Below are positions 39,269 to 49,931 of a stretch of DNA of 60,918 bases, in pieces. The translations under genes and the position numbers were made by a program. Numbering within the stretch: the stretch's first letter is position 1; each line of letters begins with the position of its first letter. The stretch is taken from IMG/VR virus record IMGVR_UViG_3300009180_000046, positions 1 through 60,918 of that record. One strand, written 5' to 3'. Below the pieces are notes generated by a model. It saw nothing but the letters and a program-made list of their open reading frames with translations, did not search any database and had not been told where the DNA came from. The DNA comes from a virus.

Positions 39269-39985
39269 ATGGGTCTTGAAACCGCAGCAGCAATAGGTTT
39301 AGGAATATCAGCACTAGGTTCTGGTTATCAAATATTTCAAGGTGCTAGAGCTAAGTCAGATGCAAGTAGTGCAGCTGCACAAGCTGCGCAACAATATGCT
39401 TCCATTCAAGAAGGCAATAAGTTTAATGAATTACAAGTACCTACATTGGGGCTTGAATTGGCGCAACAAAACCTGCAAGCAAGACAAGCTAGTAATATTC
39501 AAGCATTACAAGAAGGTGGTGCTGCAACGGTTTTAGGCGGGTTAACTGCTGCAAACCAACAAGCTCAAGCTCAAGATTTACAATTAGCAGCACAAGCTCA
39601 AGAAGCGCAATATGCTCGTGATATGGCTCAAGCTCAGAACGCACAACAACTAGAAGCAAATCGTGTAAATCGGGGAGCTGGTTTAGCTCAAAGTAGACTA
39701 CAAGGTGCTCAAGTTGCTGCTGCTGAAGGAGCGGGTGCTATAGCTGCGGGTATTGGTGGGTTAGCTGAAGCTGGAGTTAGTGCTGCTACTTTATCAGCAT
39801 ATAAAGATATCTATGGAAACAAAAAGGGGACTTTAGGTGATACAGATTTTGGTCAATCAGTAAAAACTTATTCAAACCAATTAAAAACTGATCCTATCTT
39901 AGGAGCAGGTTATTTAGGAGTACCTATTGGATTGGGTGGATATTATATGAATCCAGCAATCACTCAATTACCCCAACCAAAATAA
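39269..39985 (+). CDS. Ala/Gln-rich internal virion (ejection) protein, 238 aa
   Basis: N-terminal Gly/Ala hydrophobic segment (AAAIGLGISALGSGYQIFQG) followed by a very Ala/Gln-rich helical body (QQAQAQDLQLAAQAQEAQYA) and a second Gly/Ala hydrophobic stretch. This matches small internal proteins of podophages that form part of the ejected channel. It precedes two further large virion proteins, as in T7-like and crAss-like orders. Confidence 0.6.
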   Translation: MGLETAAAIGLGISALGSGYQIFQGARAKSDASSAAAQAAQQYASIQEGNKFNELQVPTLGLELAQQNLQARQASNIQALQEGGAATVLGGLTAANQQAQAQDLQLAAQAQEAQYARDMAQAQNAQQLEANRVNRGAGLAQSRLQGAQVAAAEGAGAIAAGIGGLAEAGVSAATLSAYKDIYGNKKGTLGDTDFGQSVKTYSNQLKTDPILGAGYLGVPIGLGGYYMNPAITQLPQPK

Positions 39986-39987
39986 TT

Positions 39988-41490
39988 ATGGCAGAATACG
40001 CAGGATATGTAGCATCGCAGCCGGTAGATTATGGCAAAATAGGAACAGGACTTGTTTCTAACCTTATTTCTATACAGGAAAAAAAGGCTGAGTATGATGA
40101 AAAAAAACAATTAACTCTTGAAAAGCAACAAGAAAAAGAAGATGTATTATTAGATAGAGATAGCCAAAAAATACAAGATCAAATTAATAAAGATATTTCT
40201 AGTACAGGTTCTCAGAACTTGCAAAGAATAAGTAGTCAATCTGTATACGAAGCTGCTAATGCTGCAGCTCAATTAGGAAGATTAGCCAAGGCTGACAGAA
40301 AAAATGCATATGCATACACTCAAAAGGCCCAAGCATTAGCTAAAAATGTTGGCAGCTTAAGACAAACATTTAATGCCTACGCAAAAGGTTATGATGAAAT
40401 TTTAAAATTAAGTGCAGGACAAGAATTAGATGCATTAGGAGAGGCTATGGCTAAAGATTATGCGCAAGCTGGCGATTTAAATGATGTAAATGCTGGTGTT
40501 GCAAATGATCAAAAAATTGTTTTTTATAAAAAAGATCCAAAAACTGGAGAAGTTATTACTATGGATCCAGAAGTTTATACGGATTACAATAGATTTGTTT
40601 CTAAAAAAGTAGATTACAATAAACTTTTTAATGATTTTACGACCAATAGAATAGGCGAATTTGAGTCTACCTCAAGAGGAGGTGCTTTAACCAAGATTGA
40701 TAGCACTTCAATAATGAATAACCCTAATTTTGAGCCTGAAAAGAAAAAATTCGTTAGTAATTTAACTGCAACTCCATTCAGTACTGCTAAATTTTTAACC
40801 ACGGAAGATCCTAGTTATCAAATTTATCGCGATGAAACTGAGAAAAAACAGTTAATTGAAGATGGTTTTGATGAAAACAAATTAATTAAATTAGGTAAAG
40901 ATGCGGGTGGATACCCTAAGCCTATTATAACAGATGAGATGAAAACTGTTGCTGAGAAATTAGCATCAGATAAAATACAGGCATCTGTTTCATTTAAAAC
41001 AACAGAAAGAAAGAACCCTAATATTATTATTACAACACCTAAGGAGCCTAAGGATATACCAAGGATGGATGTAGTAGAAGCTAAGAAAAAAATACGTCAA
41101 ATTGAATCAAAAGATGATTCTGATGCTATATTTAGAAAAGCTCCAGGATCTGTAGTTAAGTTGGAAAATTTGGCTAAAAAAGCTGGATATAAAAATGTAA
41201 CAATAGTTGATTTACCTGGGGGAGGTCTGGGTATTAGAGCAACAGTGGGAGCTGAAAAAAGACCTTCTAAAGCTAAGGTAATTCAAGAATTCACTAATGG
41301 AGAATCCATTTATTCTTGGAGAAATGGTTTAGACCCTATTGTTGGATCAAATGAATATGCAGAATTAGCTCAAGAAAGAAAAGAAGATTATTTAGACATT
41401 GTTAATGCTGGTAAGGGGCAGATGTTAAAGAGAGCAGCAAAGAGTACAGGTGCAACAAGCACCCAAAAAAAACCAGGTAAATACGACTAG
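39988..41490 (+). CDS. Internal virion protein, 500 aa
   Basis: Lys/Gln-rich helical protein (IQEKKAEYDEKKQLTLEKQQ, AANAAAQLGRLAKADRKNAY). Begins 2 bases after the Ala/Gln-rich protein. Composition, size and position suggest the second ejection protein; no catalytic motif is evident. Confidence 0.55.
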   Translation: MAEYAGYVASQPVDYGKIGTGLVSNLISIQEKKAEYDEKKQLTLEKQQEKEDVLLDRDSQKIQDQINKDISSTGSQNLQRISSQSVYEAANAAAQLGRLAKADRKNAYAYTQKAQALAKNVGSLRQTFNAYAKGYDEILKLSAGQELDALGEAMAKDYAQAGDLNDVNAGVANDQKIVFYKKDPKTGEVITMDPEVYTDYNRFVSKKVDYNKLFNDFTTNRIGEFESTSRGGALTKIDSTSIMNNPNFEPEKKKFVSNLTATPFSTAKFLTTEDPSYQIYRDETEKKQLIEDGFDENKLIKLGKDAGGYPKPIITDEMKTVAEKLASDKIQASVSFKTTERKNPNIIITTPKEPKDIPRMDVVEAKKKIRQIESKDDSDAIFRKAPGSVVKLENLAKKAGYKNVTIVDLPGGGLGIRATVGAEKRPSKAKVIQEFTNGESIYSWRNGLDPIVGSNEYAELAQERKEDYLDIVNAGKGQMLKRAAKSTGATSTQKKPGKYD

Positions 41491-41505
41491 TTATAATTAA
41501 TATTC

Positions 41506-44500
41506 ATGGATAACGGAAAAAGTTTATATAAACAATTGAGTTCGGATAAATTATATACAAAGTCATATGATGATTTTGTTAAACAATATGGTAACCCAGA
41601 AGGGCAAAAAGAACTGTTTAACAAATTAAGTTCAGATGATTTATATACTAAATCTGAAGAAGAATTTGTTAGTCAATACTGGTCTCCTTTAAAAAAAAAA
41701 GAACCTACGGTATCGAATTCCACTTTGCCGGCTGCTCCATCTACATTGGGATCAAAAGACTTGGGGAAGAAACTTATTTTGGAGTCTGCTTCAAAAGGTA
41801 CTAAAGAAAAGAAACCAAAGCCTGGTGAGAGTGAAGGGTTGCTATTAAAGGATCCTAGTAAATTCAACATAAACTACTTTGACCCATCTAAAAAAGATTG
41901 GCAAGGTCAGTTATATGAGGATGTTAAGATTGAGGATTTGTCTAAAAGTGTTACCACATCTGCTAATGATTTAGCTAAGATGAGTAAGGATTATAAGGCA
42001 AAACAAGATGCATTAAACAAAGAGATAGAAAGCCTAAATGGTCTTATTCAAACTGGATCTATTTCTCCACAAGAAGCTGCTCAAGCACAATCTGAATTAA
42101 AAAAACAGCAAGACTTAACAACTTTTGAGTCTGTTAAAATCTCTGAACTCGCAAGAAGAACAGAGGCTGATCAAGCACGTTTAAATAAAAATGTAGGAGT
42201 ATTAGCATACGAGAAAGCCCACGAAGGATCATTTGGTGGTGCTGCTTGGAATAGTATTGTTGATTCAATAAAAGGAATCGTTAGTGCATATGATACAATA
42301 GGCAATGAAATTTTCACTGAAAACCTAGCTTTATTTCAAGGTATAGGTGCTCTTGCATCTTCTAAATCTGCAAAAGATTGGGAAAAAGAAGCTTTAAAAA
42401 AGAATTTAAGTAAAGCACAAAAAGATAGGAGAGAACGTGTTTTTGAAGAAATAAAATCCTCAACAACGAAAGAGTATGCTGCTCGCATATCAAAAGAAAG
42501 CGATTGGGCCGCTGCTGCACTTGGTGTAACTGGATCTGTTGTACCAATGTTTACAGGTAGTATGTTTACTTCCACGTTTGGTTCCGCAAAAGAGGCTCTA
42601 GACGATATGGAAGGGTCTGAAAATATGACCGAAGGAGAGAAAGTAATCTATGCTACATCAGTGGGTTTGGTTGCAAGAAAACTTGAGAACCTTGGTTTGA
42701 AAGGAATTCAGGCCGCAGTAAAGGGGACAGCTGGTCCAGTAGCTAAATTTGCATCTTGGGTATTTAGATCAGTCCCTAAAAATGCACCAATAAGTATTAT
42801 AGAGAAAAAAGTAGCCGAGTTAGCTGCAACTACAGCTGGACAAAAAATATTACAATTAGCTGATACAAAGGTGGGTAAAGCTGCAGTTGGATTAGGTGAA
42901 TCTATAGTCAGTGAAGGGTATACAGGTGGTTCACAGAAAGCTGCTGAAATGGGAATACAAGAACTAGTTGATTCAGCTAATGGTCTTGATGTATTTAAAA
43001 ACCCAGAATTAACTTCGGCTGCAGCTGCAGAAGCTATTGTACAAGATGCTAAGTTAGAAGCCATGGGTTCTGTACTTATGTTTGGGGTTGGATATGGAGC
43101 AAAGACTTTATTACAAGCTTCCACATCTGGTAAACTATCAGACAAACAATATGCAGATTACAAAGCAATGTTATCTAGCCCAGAATTGTACCAGGCAAAA
43201 ATATCTGAAATTAGTAAGCGCATTTCTAATGAACAAATAACCGTAGAAGAAGGTCAGGTAGAAGTTGATGAGATTAATAAAGCAAGAGATATCATCAAAC
43301 AAATACCAGAAAATCTATCTGAGAACAGTCAAAAGAAAGCGTTCTTATTAATATCTGAGAATAATAAAGTACAAGAAGAAATTGATCAGTTATCAAAAGA
43401 AATAGCTGACAAAAACCCTCAACTTGTTACAGGTGTAACCGAGCAGATAAATAAGAAACAAGAAGTAATAAATAATAATAATCAAAAACTTTTAGCCCTA
43501 CCACAAAATGCCGTTCAAGAGCAAACAACAAGTGAAGTACCTGTACAGCCAGAAACCGGAGTTAGCGGAGAAGTGGCGAAAGGAGAACCCCAATCAGAAA
43601 ATCAAGTCCCTATCGAAGAAGGTAAAGGGCAAGAAGTAGAAATTAAAAATGAAGGTAAAGCGGAATCACCTACAACAGAAAATGTTGAAGTAAGATTGCG
43701 TATAAATAATCCTTTTTATCAAAAAGTTTCAGATGCCTTAGATAAACTTGGTATAATTAAAAAATTTAATCCAGAAACACGAGAGGGTGATATTATTGGT
43801 GGTGTTCAACAGCCGATGAAAAACGGAGGTATAGCTTCTGGAGATATGTATTTTAAACCTGACGGATCAATATCATATATAAAAGATGGATATATTGTTG
43901 AGTTTGATAAAAATGGAAACGTTATTAGTCACAATAAAACAGAGGTAGAAGAAAATAATAAAAAACTAAAAACTCAAGCAGTTAAAGAAACCATAGAAAG
44001 TCTTAAGAAACAACGAGATTCAGAAGATTTTAAATACAAAGAAGTATCTGAAACTTCGGATGTTTTTGGAAATAGAAAAAAAACAAAAAGATTAAAAACA
44101 GCAGAAGAATTAAAAGAAAGTACTGATAAAATCAATGCAGCAATATCTAAAGCTGAAGAAGAATTATATCAATTAGAACCTCAAGCATCCATAGAAGAAG
44201 TATCTCCTACTGAAGAAGTTAATAAAGAAAAAGAGTTAAGAGATACTACTATAAACAAAGTTGTTGACGAAGTAAAAGAACAACAAAGAATTTACCCTAA
44301 GAGGTCTTTACTTAAGCACTTAGAATCAGGAATTAATAGTCTGCAGAAAAGTGATGCTTACGTTAATGCTGACGACATTACTAGAGAGCAAATGGTTCGT
44401 GATGTACGTAAAGCTTTAGGTGTAAAAGAAACCCGTGTTAAATCAAAGGTGTTGGCTGCAAAACCTGCCTCTAAAACTACTGTTGTAAATGATGCGGAAG

Positions 44501-47500
44501 CATTGAAGTCTAAATTAAAAGACTTAGAGAAGACAGATAAAGAAGCTAAGAGTTTTGCTGAGTCTGCTAAGAAAATTGTAACTGATTATGTTACTAAAAA
44601 TCTTAAAGGTGCAGTTGATGCTAAAGGATTAAAGAAGATTCTTGATGGGTTAAGTGGTTCATTATTGACTGCTGCGGACAGAGCTAAAGCTATTAGCAAA
44701 GTGATGGAAGTGGTTAATCAGTCTGAGAACGTAATAGCTATTGATAAACTCAAGTTGCTTAATGCTCAGATTAAATCTGAAGCAAGGGCTGCCAAGGCTG
44801 CAAAAAAGGAAGGTGTAAAAGAGACTAAGCAGCAACTTAATGAGAAGGCTGCTAAGAAAAAGCAAGTATTTGAAAGTGTTGTTGCTGAGGTTAAGGCTAT
44901 GCTTGGAAAAGCCAAAGTCTCTGCTAAAAATATTAAGACATTACTTACTGGATTAACAGCTAATTTAGAAAACGATACCATTCGTGAAAGAGTTTTAGAT
45001 AAAATTCGCAAAGTTCTTGCTAAAGCGGATTACTTGGAGACTTTAGCTAAAGCACAAGAAACTAGAAAGTCTGTTGCCAAACTTAAGAAGGCAGATAACA
45101 TTATTATATCATTAAAGAATGCGGCTAATGCTTTCTTGAAACTTAACCCTGAGTTAGTAGAAGATATTGATGAATACCAAAAGGTAGCTGATCAATTAAA
45201 GGCTGCCTTAGTTGCTCCAGTAATTACAGAAAAACAATTACAAGAATTTGATAAACTTGAGCAACAAACAGGTGAACAACCCAAGTTAACTAGATCAAAT
45301 AAAAAGACCACAGAAAAATACGAAGTCCTTAAATCTAAGATACCGGCTACACTAAGTTATGTGAAAGCATATGCTCAAGAGCAACAAAAACTTCAAGATG
45401 AAATCTTAAAGGAAATGAAGCTTGCGGAATACCAAGACTTAGTTGACGAGGGTAAGATTAATAAAGATATGTCTTTGAAAGAAATTCAAAAGTATATCAA
45501 TGATATTGTTACAGATGAGCAGAAAGCTGAGAAGGCTGATGATAGAAAACAATTTGCAATAGAATATGTTCAAAAATCTTTTGACAATTTTAGAAACCAT
45601 GCAAGATTTATCTTAGATGGCTTTGCTCCTTTTGCTGGTCAAATTATTAAAACTTCTGACACTATTACTGGATTAGATAAGTTAGCTACAAATACAAAAA
45701 AAGTAGTAGATGAATTCTTAACTATTGATATATCTAAAGTTAAAGACATAAAGACTATGTTTGAAATGCAAGATGCATTAGCAAACTTTATTGTCAATGG
45801 TACTACAGATAGAATGGAAGCATTGTATGCCAGATATGAGGCAAATAAGGACGCTAAAGAGTTGTATGATTCAGGCAAAAGACTTCAGAATTTTAGGGCA
45901 ATATTTGGAGGCACAAATGCAGGTTCTTTAATGTGGGCTAAAAACATTACTCAAATAGATCAGCTATTTAGATGGGTAGGACGTGGTGCTGCTTTAGGTG
46001 ATTTAGTTAAGAAGTTATCAGGAATTACTGATTTTGAAAATCAGCAATCTCAAGCACAAGATAAGGTTAACGAAGTTAAAAAAGCATACTCTGATAAGTT
46101 TTTAAAAACTAAACCTAATGGCAAAAAGTTTTTAACTAAGGAGAATGTAAACGAAAGAGGTGTTTATGCAAGGCTTCTTCGTACTGTAGTTGGAGATTCA
46201 GATCAACAACAAAAAGAATTTGATAGAATGAAAAAACAAATTGATCAAACAATCAAGTTTCTTCTTCAGTCAAATGAAAAAGACTTTGTTAAAGAAGGCA
46301 AGGCTTATCAAAAGGTTTATGATAAAGTAAAGAATGCAAAAAACATACAGGAAGTACAGGCTATAATTGACCCAATAAATCAGCAAGCAGTCGAATTTAT
46401 TGCAGATGAATTTTCTTCACTATATCCTGAAATTAAAAATGTTGCTAGAAATGTTTACAATCTTGAATTAGAAGACGATTTATTCTACACACCTATATCA
46501 TATGCCGCAGTATCTGACAAAGGACGTCCGGGTACAGCAGGCAGAGGTACTTTTGGTTTTGGTCAAAACATATTAAGTACAGAAGCTAGTGGATCATTAC
46601 AAAAAGCTACAAGACCAGATGATTTACCAGGATATATTCCTGCAAAGAATGGTAAAGTAGAAGACTTTAGTGAAGTAGAAAGAGTTTTGGATTTGAATTT
46701 TGACACGACTGTATTTAATACAATGGAAAAGACATTGGCTGACACTTATACAGCCAAATCAGTGTCGAAGTGGGATGCATTTTCTAGTTCTAATGACTTC
46801 AAGAAAATGTTTCAATCGAATGCCGACTACGATGCCTTTGTTTCTGCTGTAGATTTTTATGTTAATAATTCGAGAGGGCGTGTCTTCAATAAGAGTACAC
46901 TTAAATTTGCTGTTGATGTATCAAATGCTCTGAAAACATATGCGGCAACTAGAGCCTTGGGATCTATTTGGGCATTTCCTAAGCAAGCTATTACTGCGTT
47001 ATTTAATACAGGTGTACAGTTAATTAATAATCCATCTGCATTTATGTCTGGTTTAGCAACGATGCGTAATGAAAAGGCAAACGAATTATTAGAAAAATCT
47101 GGACGCTCCATTAAATTACGTGGGTTAGAATCTACATCTGATTTAAAAGGAGAAGATGATTTAAAGATGAACTCCTTATTTGAAACAGCTACAAAACCAT
47201 CTCAGTTTATGGGTAAGTTTTGGATGAAAACATTCATGGGAGCTGGTGATAAGTACCCAGCAAGGGCGTCTTGGTGGGCATATTACTTCAATAAAATGGG
47301 TAATTTGGATAAAGATTTTAATGCAGGAGATATTGATTGGAATACTTATAAACTAAATGATGAGGCTGCTGATTATGCGAATACTCAAGTAAATATTGCC
47401 CAAAATGCTAGTGCACCTAATCAATTAGGCCAATTATTTACAAGTAAGGATCCGGTTAAGACTATAATTAGATCAATGGTTATACCATATGCTAGTTTTA

Positions 47501-48183
47501 TTTTCAATGCTAAAGATCGTATGAGACAAGACTTAACAGTTCTTACCTCTAAGAACTCTACTACTGAAGATAAATATGCTGCATCTAGATCATTTGCTGC
47601 AACTATGGGTGAAATGGTTATGTATCAGGGATTAGCATCTATGGGTAATTATGCATTAACCGAGTTAGCGGGCAAAGCAGCAGGCTTATTAAAAGACGAT
47701 GAAGAGGAAGCACAAAAGAAAATAGATATGTATCTTAAGTCTGCTTTAACACAGACAATTACTGATGTTGCTTCGCCTATACCCAACTTAGGTGATGTGG
47801 TTACTATTGCTACGGTAAACTGGCTTGCAGATATAGCTTCAGATGATGAAGAAGAAGATGCAGAAGGTAAGAAAAGTAATTACGGTTTATTATTTGAACA
47901 ACGTCCAGAGTCAATGATTGGTGCAATGACTAAGTTATTAGCATCTCCAATATCATCTATTGGAACAAGTGTTTATAGTATATATGATACATACGATAGA
48001 GCATACTCAGATGAATATAAAAATGCTAGAGGGCAGGTAATAGAGTTTACTCCTGAGCAAAGGGAGACCATGAAAGCTGTGTTAGCATTACAGGTTGCGA
48101 CAGCCTTGAATCTATTGCCGTCTGACGTTGATTCGTTCAACAGAAAAGTAATAAAGGCTATAGAAAAACAAGCTAAAGAGTAA
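41506..48183 (+). CDS. Giant internal virion/ejection protein, 2225 aa
   Basis: The largest gene of the window. The N-terminus has a tandem motif of about 30 residues (LYKQLSSDKLYTKSYDDFVK, then LFNKLSSDDLYTKSEEEFVS), which is typical of giant internal virion proteins. Then come a Lys/Glu-rich coiled-coil part (to about 900), hydrophobic stretches near 340-540 (for example AALGVTGSVVPMFTG and GSVLMFGVGYGAK), and a C-terminal part with ALNLLPSDVDSFNRK. I see no clear transglycosylase or polymerase motif, and it is not the multi-subunit-like RNA polymerase of crAss-like phages. Most likely ejected with the DNA. A terminator follows. Confidence 0.6.
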   Translation: MDNGKSLYKQLSSDKLYTKSYDDFVKQYGNPEGQKELFNKLSSDDLYTKSEEEFVSQYWSPLKKKEPTVSNSTLPAAPSTLGSKDLGKKLILESASKGTKEKKPKPGESEGLLLKDPSKFNINYFDPSKKDWQGQLYEDVKIEDLSKSVTTSANDLAKMSKDYKAKQDALNKEIESLNGLIQTGSISPQEAAQAQSELKKQQDLTTFESVKISELARRTEADQARLNKNVGVLAYEKAHEGSFGGAAWNSIVDSIKGIVSAYDTIGNEIFTENLALFQGIGALASSKSAKDWEKEALKKNLSKAQKDRRERVFEEIKSSTTKEYAARISKESDWAAAALGVTGSVVPMFTGSMFTSTFGSAKEALDDMEGSENMTEGEKVIYATSVGLVARKLENLGLKGIQAAVKGTAGPVAKFASWVFRSVPKNAPISIIEKKVAELAATTAGQKILQLADTKVGKAAVGLGESIVSEGYTGGSQKAAEMGIQELVDSANGLDVFKNPELTSAAAAEAIVQDAKLEAMGSVLMFGVGYGAKTLLQASTSGKLSDKQYADYKAMLSSPELYQAKISEISKRISNEQITVEEGQVEVDEINKARDIIKQIPENLSENSQKKAFLLISENNKVQEEIDQLSKEIADKNPQLVTGVTEQINKKQEVINNNNQKLLALPQNAVQEQTTSEVPVQPETGVSGEVAKGEPQSENQVPIEEGKGQEVEIKNEGKAESPTTENVEVRLRINNPFYQKVSDALDKLGIIKKFNPETREGDIIGGVQQPMKNGGIASGDMYFKPDGSISYIKDGYIVEFDKNGNVISHNKTEVEENNKKLKTQAVKETIESLKKQRDSEDFKYKEVSETSDVFGNRKKTKRLKTAEELKESTDKINAAISKAEEELYQLEPQASIEEVSPTEEVNKEKELRDTTINKVVDEVKEQQRIYPKRSLLKHLESGINSLQKSDAYVNADDITREQMVRDVRKALGVKETRVKSKVLAAKPASKTTVVNDAEALKSKLKDLEKTDKEAKSFAESAKKIVTDYVTKNLKGAVDAKGLKKILDGLSGSLLTAADRAKAISKVMEVVNQSENVIAIDKLKLLNAQIKSEARAAKAAKKEGVKETKQQLNEKAAKKKQVFESVVAEVKAMLGKAKVSAKNIKTLLTGLTANLENDTIRERVLDKIRKVLAKADYLETLAKAQETRKSVAKLKKADNIIISLKNAANAFLKLNPELVEDIDEYQKVADQLKAALVAPVITEKQLQEFDKLEQQTGEQPKLTRSNKKTTEKYEVLKSKIPATLSYVKAYAQEQQKLQDEILKEMKLAEYQDLVDEGKINKDMSLKEIQKYINDIVTDEQKAEKADDRKQFAIEYVQKSFDNFRNHARFILDGFAPFAGQIIKTSDTITGLDKLATNTKKVVDEFLTIDISKVKDIKTMFEMQDALANFIVNGTTDRMEALYARYEANKDAKELYDSGKRLQNFRAIFGGTNAGSLMWAKNITQIDQLFRWVGRGAALGDLVKKLSGITDFENQQSQAQDKVNEVKKAYSDKFLKTKPNGKKFLTKENVNERGVYARLLRTVVGDSDQQQKEFDRMKKQIDQTIKFLLQSNEKDFVKEGKAYQKVYDKVKNAKNIQEVQAIIDPINQQAVEFIADEFSSLYPEIKNVARNVYNLELEDDLFYTPISYAAVSDKGRPGTAGRGTFGFGQNILSTEASGSLQKATRPDDLPGYIPAKNGKVEDFSEVERVLDLNFDTTVFNTMEKTLADTYTAKSVSKWDAFSSSNDFKKMFQSNADYDAFVSAVDFYVNNSRGRVFNKSTLKFAVDVSNALKTYAATRALGSIWAFPKQAITALFNTGVQLINNPSAFMSGLATMRNEKANELLEKSGRSIKLRGLESTSDLKGEDDLKMNSLFETATKPSQFMGKFWMKTFMGAGDKYPARASWWAYYFNKMGNLDKDFNAGDIDWNTYKLNDEAADYANTQVNIAQNASAPNQLGQLFTSKDPVKTIIRSMVIPYASFIFNAKDRMRQDLTVLTSKNSTTEDKYAASRSFAATMGEMVMYQGLASMGNYALTELAGKAAGLLKDDEEEAQKKIDMYLKSALTQTITDVASPIPNLGDVVTIATVNWLADIASDDEEEDAEGKKSNYGLLFEQRPESMIGAMTKLLASPISSIGTSVYSIYDTYDRAYSDEYKNARGQVIEFTPEQRETMKAVLALQVATALNLLPSDVDSFNRKVIKAIEKQAKE
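41515..41690 (+). repeat. Tandem peptide repeat at the N-terminus of the 2225-aa protein
   Basis: Two units share the pattern L-(Y/F)-(K/N)-(Q/K)-L-S-S-D-(K/D)-L-Y-T-K-S-x-(D/E)-(D/E)-F-V. Similar paired units occur at the start of other giant phage virion proteins. Confidence 0.7.
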
Positions 48184-48190
48184 TAAAAAT

Positions 48191-48212
48191 GGGGACCATG
48201 AGTCCCCTTTTT
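48191..48212 (+). terminator. Terminator at the end of the virion block
   Basis: GGGGAC (48191-48196) and GTCCCC (48202-48207) form a perfect stem with loop CATGA, followed by five T. It separates the rightward virion genes from the convergent replication block. Confidence 0.8.
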
Positions 48213-48235
48213 AATTAATCACCTTATACGCAATT

Positions 48236-48607
48236 TTAATTTAAAAATCTTAGTTTGTAAAGTGTAGAGCTTATTAACTCCTGAGTATTGTCAACCATTT
48301 GTTGTAAGTAGCCGTCAGTTAGTGTAGAACGGTATCCGTCAAAAGCTGTCATTTTTTCTTTTAGATAAGATGCCATATCAACTCCTTCTTCTAATTTAAA
48401 AGACTTGTATCCTTTAATGATACCATACTTACCTTGGTAAGCCTCTACAAAAGCGTCAAACTGGTCAGCAATACCATCATATAATTCATTTAAAGCCTTA
48501 TGCTCCGAAAATGATGATGTCTGAAGGTGTGCAATGTGAGATATATTCTCAATCTCCATCAATGCACTAACGTATTCTTGAACTGTCATAACTTTATATT
48601 TTTGCAA
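48236..48607 (-). CDS. Hypothetical protein, 123 aa
   Basis: Helical protein (MTVQEYVSALMEIENISHIAHLQTSSFSEHKAL, LKEKMTAFDGYRS). The pattern is reminiscent of small phage proteins that resemble ferritin-like or Dps-like helix bundles (DUF5856-type), but without clear metal ligands; I leave it unassigned. Last gene of the right-hand leftward operon. Confidence 0.6.
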   Translation of the reverse strand: MQKYKVMTVQEYVSALMEIENISHIAHLQTSSFSEHKALNELYDGIADQFDAFVEAYQGKYGIIKGYKSFKLEEGVDMASYLKEKMTAFDGYRSTLTDGYLQQMVDNTQELISSTLYKLRFLN

Positions 48608-48612
48608 AATTA

Positions 48613-49746
48613 CTAAAATATATTTACTAGTCTTGCAACCTGTCCATTCTCTTTGTGGTGGATAAATCCTTCAACCGCTTTAGGGCTATGGGCATAGCCA
48701 TTTCTATGGTGCCATGAATCGGTACCACTGGGAGATCGGAGAGACTCGACGCAAACGCCCATGTAATCTTTAGAAGACTTGTGGTGCACGTGGTGAGTAT
48801 ATACATAACGGTGTTTAGAGTCTGCCCACTCTTTGCTTGCTTCATGAGCCATTAATAAAGGTAAATCTTGAGTCTTCGCACCATCGCCATGCGTAGTCCC
48901 AATTAAATTGTTTCCGTATTTTGTATACTTTCTGTGTGCGATTGAACAGTCGAATGTAATGTTTGAGTTATTATGAAACCAAGACTCGATAGCATCTGCT
49001 AAAAAGAATCCGTTGGTGTAGTCGTGGTTAGATGGGTTGAACACAAAGTGAACGTCAGCAATACCAATCAACATCTCGATGACCTCGATATATAGCTTCT
49101 TAGCGATTCTAAAGTTATCGTACCACATTCCATCTGTATCTTGTGGAGTACCTGCCGTAGTCGTACGCTTTGGCGTGTCTATGTGAAGGATGTCATTGCC
49201 ACCTACAAAAAGAATCTTGTCGATATTAAAACCTGATGCTTTCTGAATAATTCCACGTACGCCATCAAGTACACGCTGAACAGCAATCTGATTATTATAA
49301 TCATCTCCTGTCTCAAAAGAGGAGGCTAACTTACCAATGTGAATGTCAGCTGGGTCAACCACAAGAAGGTGGCCATCAATGATATTACTGCGATCTAATT
49401 TTGGATATACGGGTGCATGATTTTGCATCTCAGCCACGATATCTGCTCGCATGTCATGGTAGGTCTCGACTGGGTCTTTCTTGTCAACCTTGACAAAGAT
49501 AGAGTGCTTGTCGGTCTTCAACCAGTAATGGGACACTTCCCCGGTTGGGGCTCCCTGCTCTTCACACTCACTATTTAAACTGCGGTGCTCAAACTTTAAA
49601 ATGTGGGCTGATATTCTTTTACGTAATGTCTCGACATTTCTGTCTTCCATTCCATAATGTTCTTGAACCTTTTTAGCAATGTCTGCTTTATTAAGGTCTC
49701 CTTGCTGGTGTAATTCTAGTGCGTATTCTAGGTAAGGTTTCATCAC
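48613..49746 (-). CDS. Calcineurin-like metallophosphoesterase with N-terminal HTH, 377 aa
   Basis: Binuclear-metal phosphoesterase. Motifs in order: DIHIG (134-138), GGND (182-185), SNHD, GTTHGDGAKT and THHVHH. An N-terminal helix-turn-helix-like region (HQQGDLNKADIAKKVQEHYG, about 13-32) could bind DNA. The layout resembles SbcD-type nucleases without the rest of that complex. It is found in replication blocks of several Bacteroidota phages; the substrate is not known. The gene overlaps the upstream 66-aa gene by 56 bases. Confidence 0.75.
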   Translation of the reverse strand: MMKPYLEYALELHQQGDLNKADIAKKVQEHYGMEDRNVETLRKRISAHILKFEHRSLNSECEEQGAPTGEVSHYWLKTDKHSIFVKVDKKDPVETYHDMRADIVAEMQNHAPVYPKLDRSNIIDGHLLVVDPADIHIGKLASSFETGDDYNNQIAVQRVLDGVRGIIQKASGFNIDKILFVGGNDILHIDTPKRTTTAGTPQDTDGMWYDNFRIAKKLYIEVIEMLIGIADVHFVFNPSNHDYTNGFFLADAIESWFHNNSNITFDCSIAHRKYTKYGNNLIGTTHGDGAKTQDLPLLMAHEASKEWADSKHRYVYTHHVHHKSSKDYMGVCVESLRSPSGTDSWHHRNGYAHSPKAVEGFIHHKENGQVARLVNIF

Positions 49747-49891
49747 GTAGTTGATTTAATTTTTCGATTAGAATGTAAATAGAATCCTGAAGGTCTTCGT
49801 ACTCCTTGTCTATAAGAGCCTCGTATATCTCGTCTGTCATCTTATTGATGAAGCGAATAGTAGTATTTGTATAGTCAATATGTTCTTTCAT
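49691..49891 (-). CDS. Hypothetical protein, 66 aa
   Basis: I start at ATG 49889-49891 (MKEHIDYTNTTIRFINKM). A longer frame upstream would translate the terminator hairpin and its T-run, so it is unlikely. Acidic helical body with a basic C-terminus (RIRTRITPARRP). It overlaps the phosphoesterase gene. Confidence 0.5.
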   Translation of the reverse strand: MKEHIDYTNTTIRFINKMTDEIYEALIDKEYEDLQDSIYILIEKLNQLRDETLPRIRTRITPARRP

Positions 49892-49894
49892 AAA

Positions 49895-49931
49895 CAAAAA
49901 AAAGAGGAAGTGTAAAACGATAAACACCTCC
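49895..49931 (-). terminator. Terminator after nrdA (leftward)
   Basis: Read on the minus strand, GGAGGTGT (49931-49924) pairs with ACACTTCC (49913-49906, one G-U) and is followed by TCTTTTTTTTG. It should end or reduce transcription coming from the reductase genes. Confidence 0.7.

Noticed and set aside
41506-48183. Giant protein as a crAss-like virion RNA polymerase
   Set aside because: No D-x-D-x-D-type catalytic motif or other polymerase signature is visible; the N-terminal tandem repeat and coiled-coil content fit an ejection protein.
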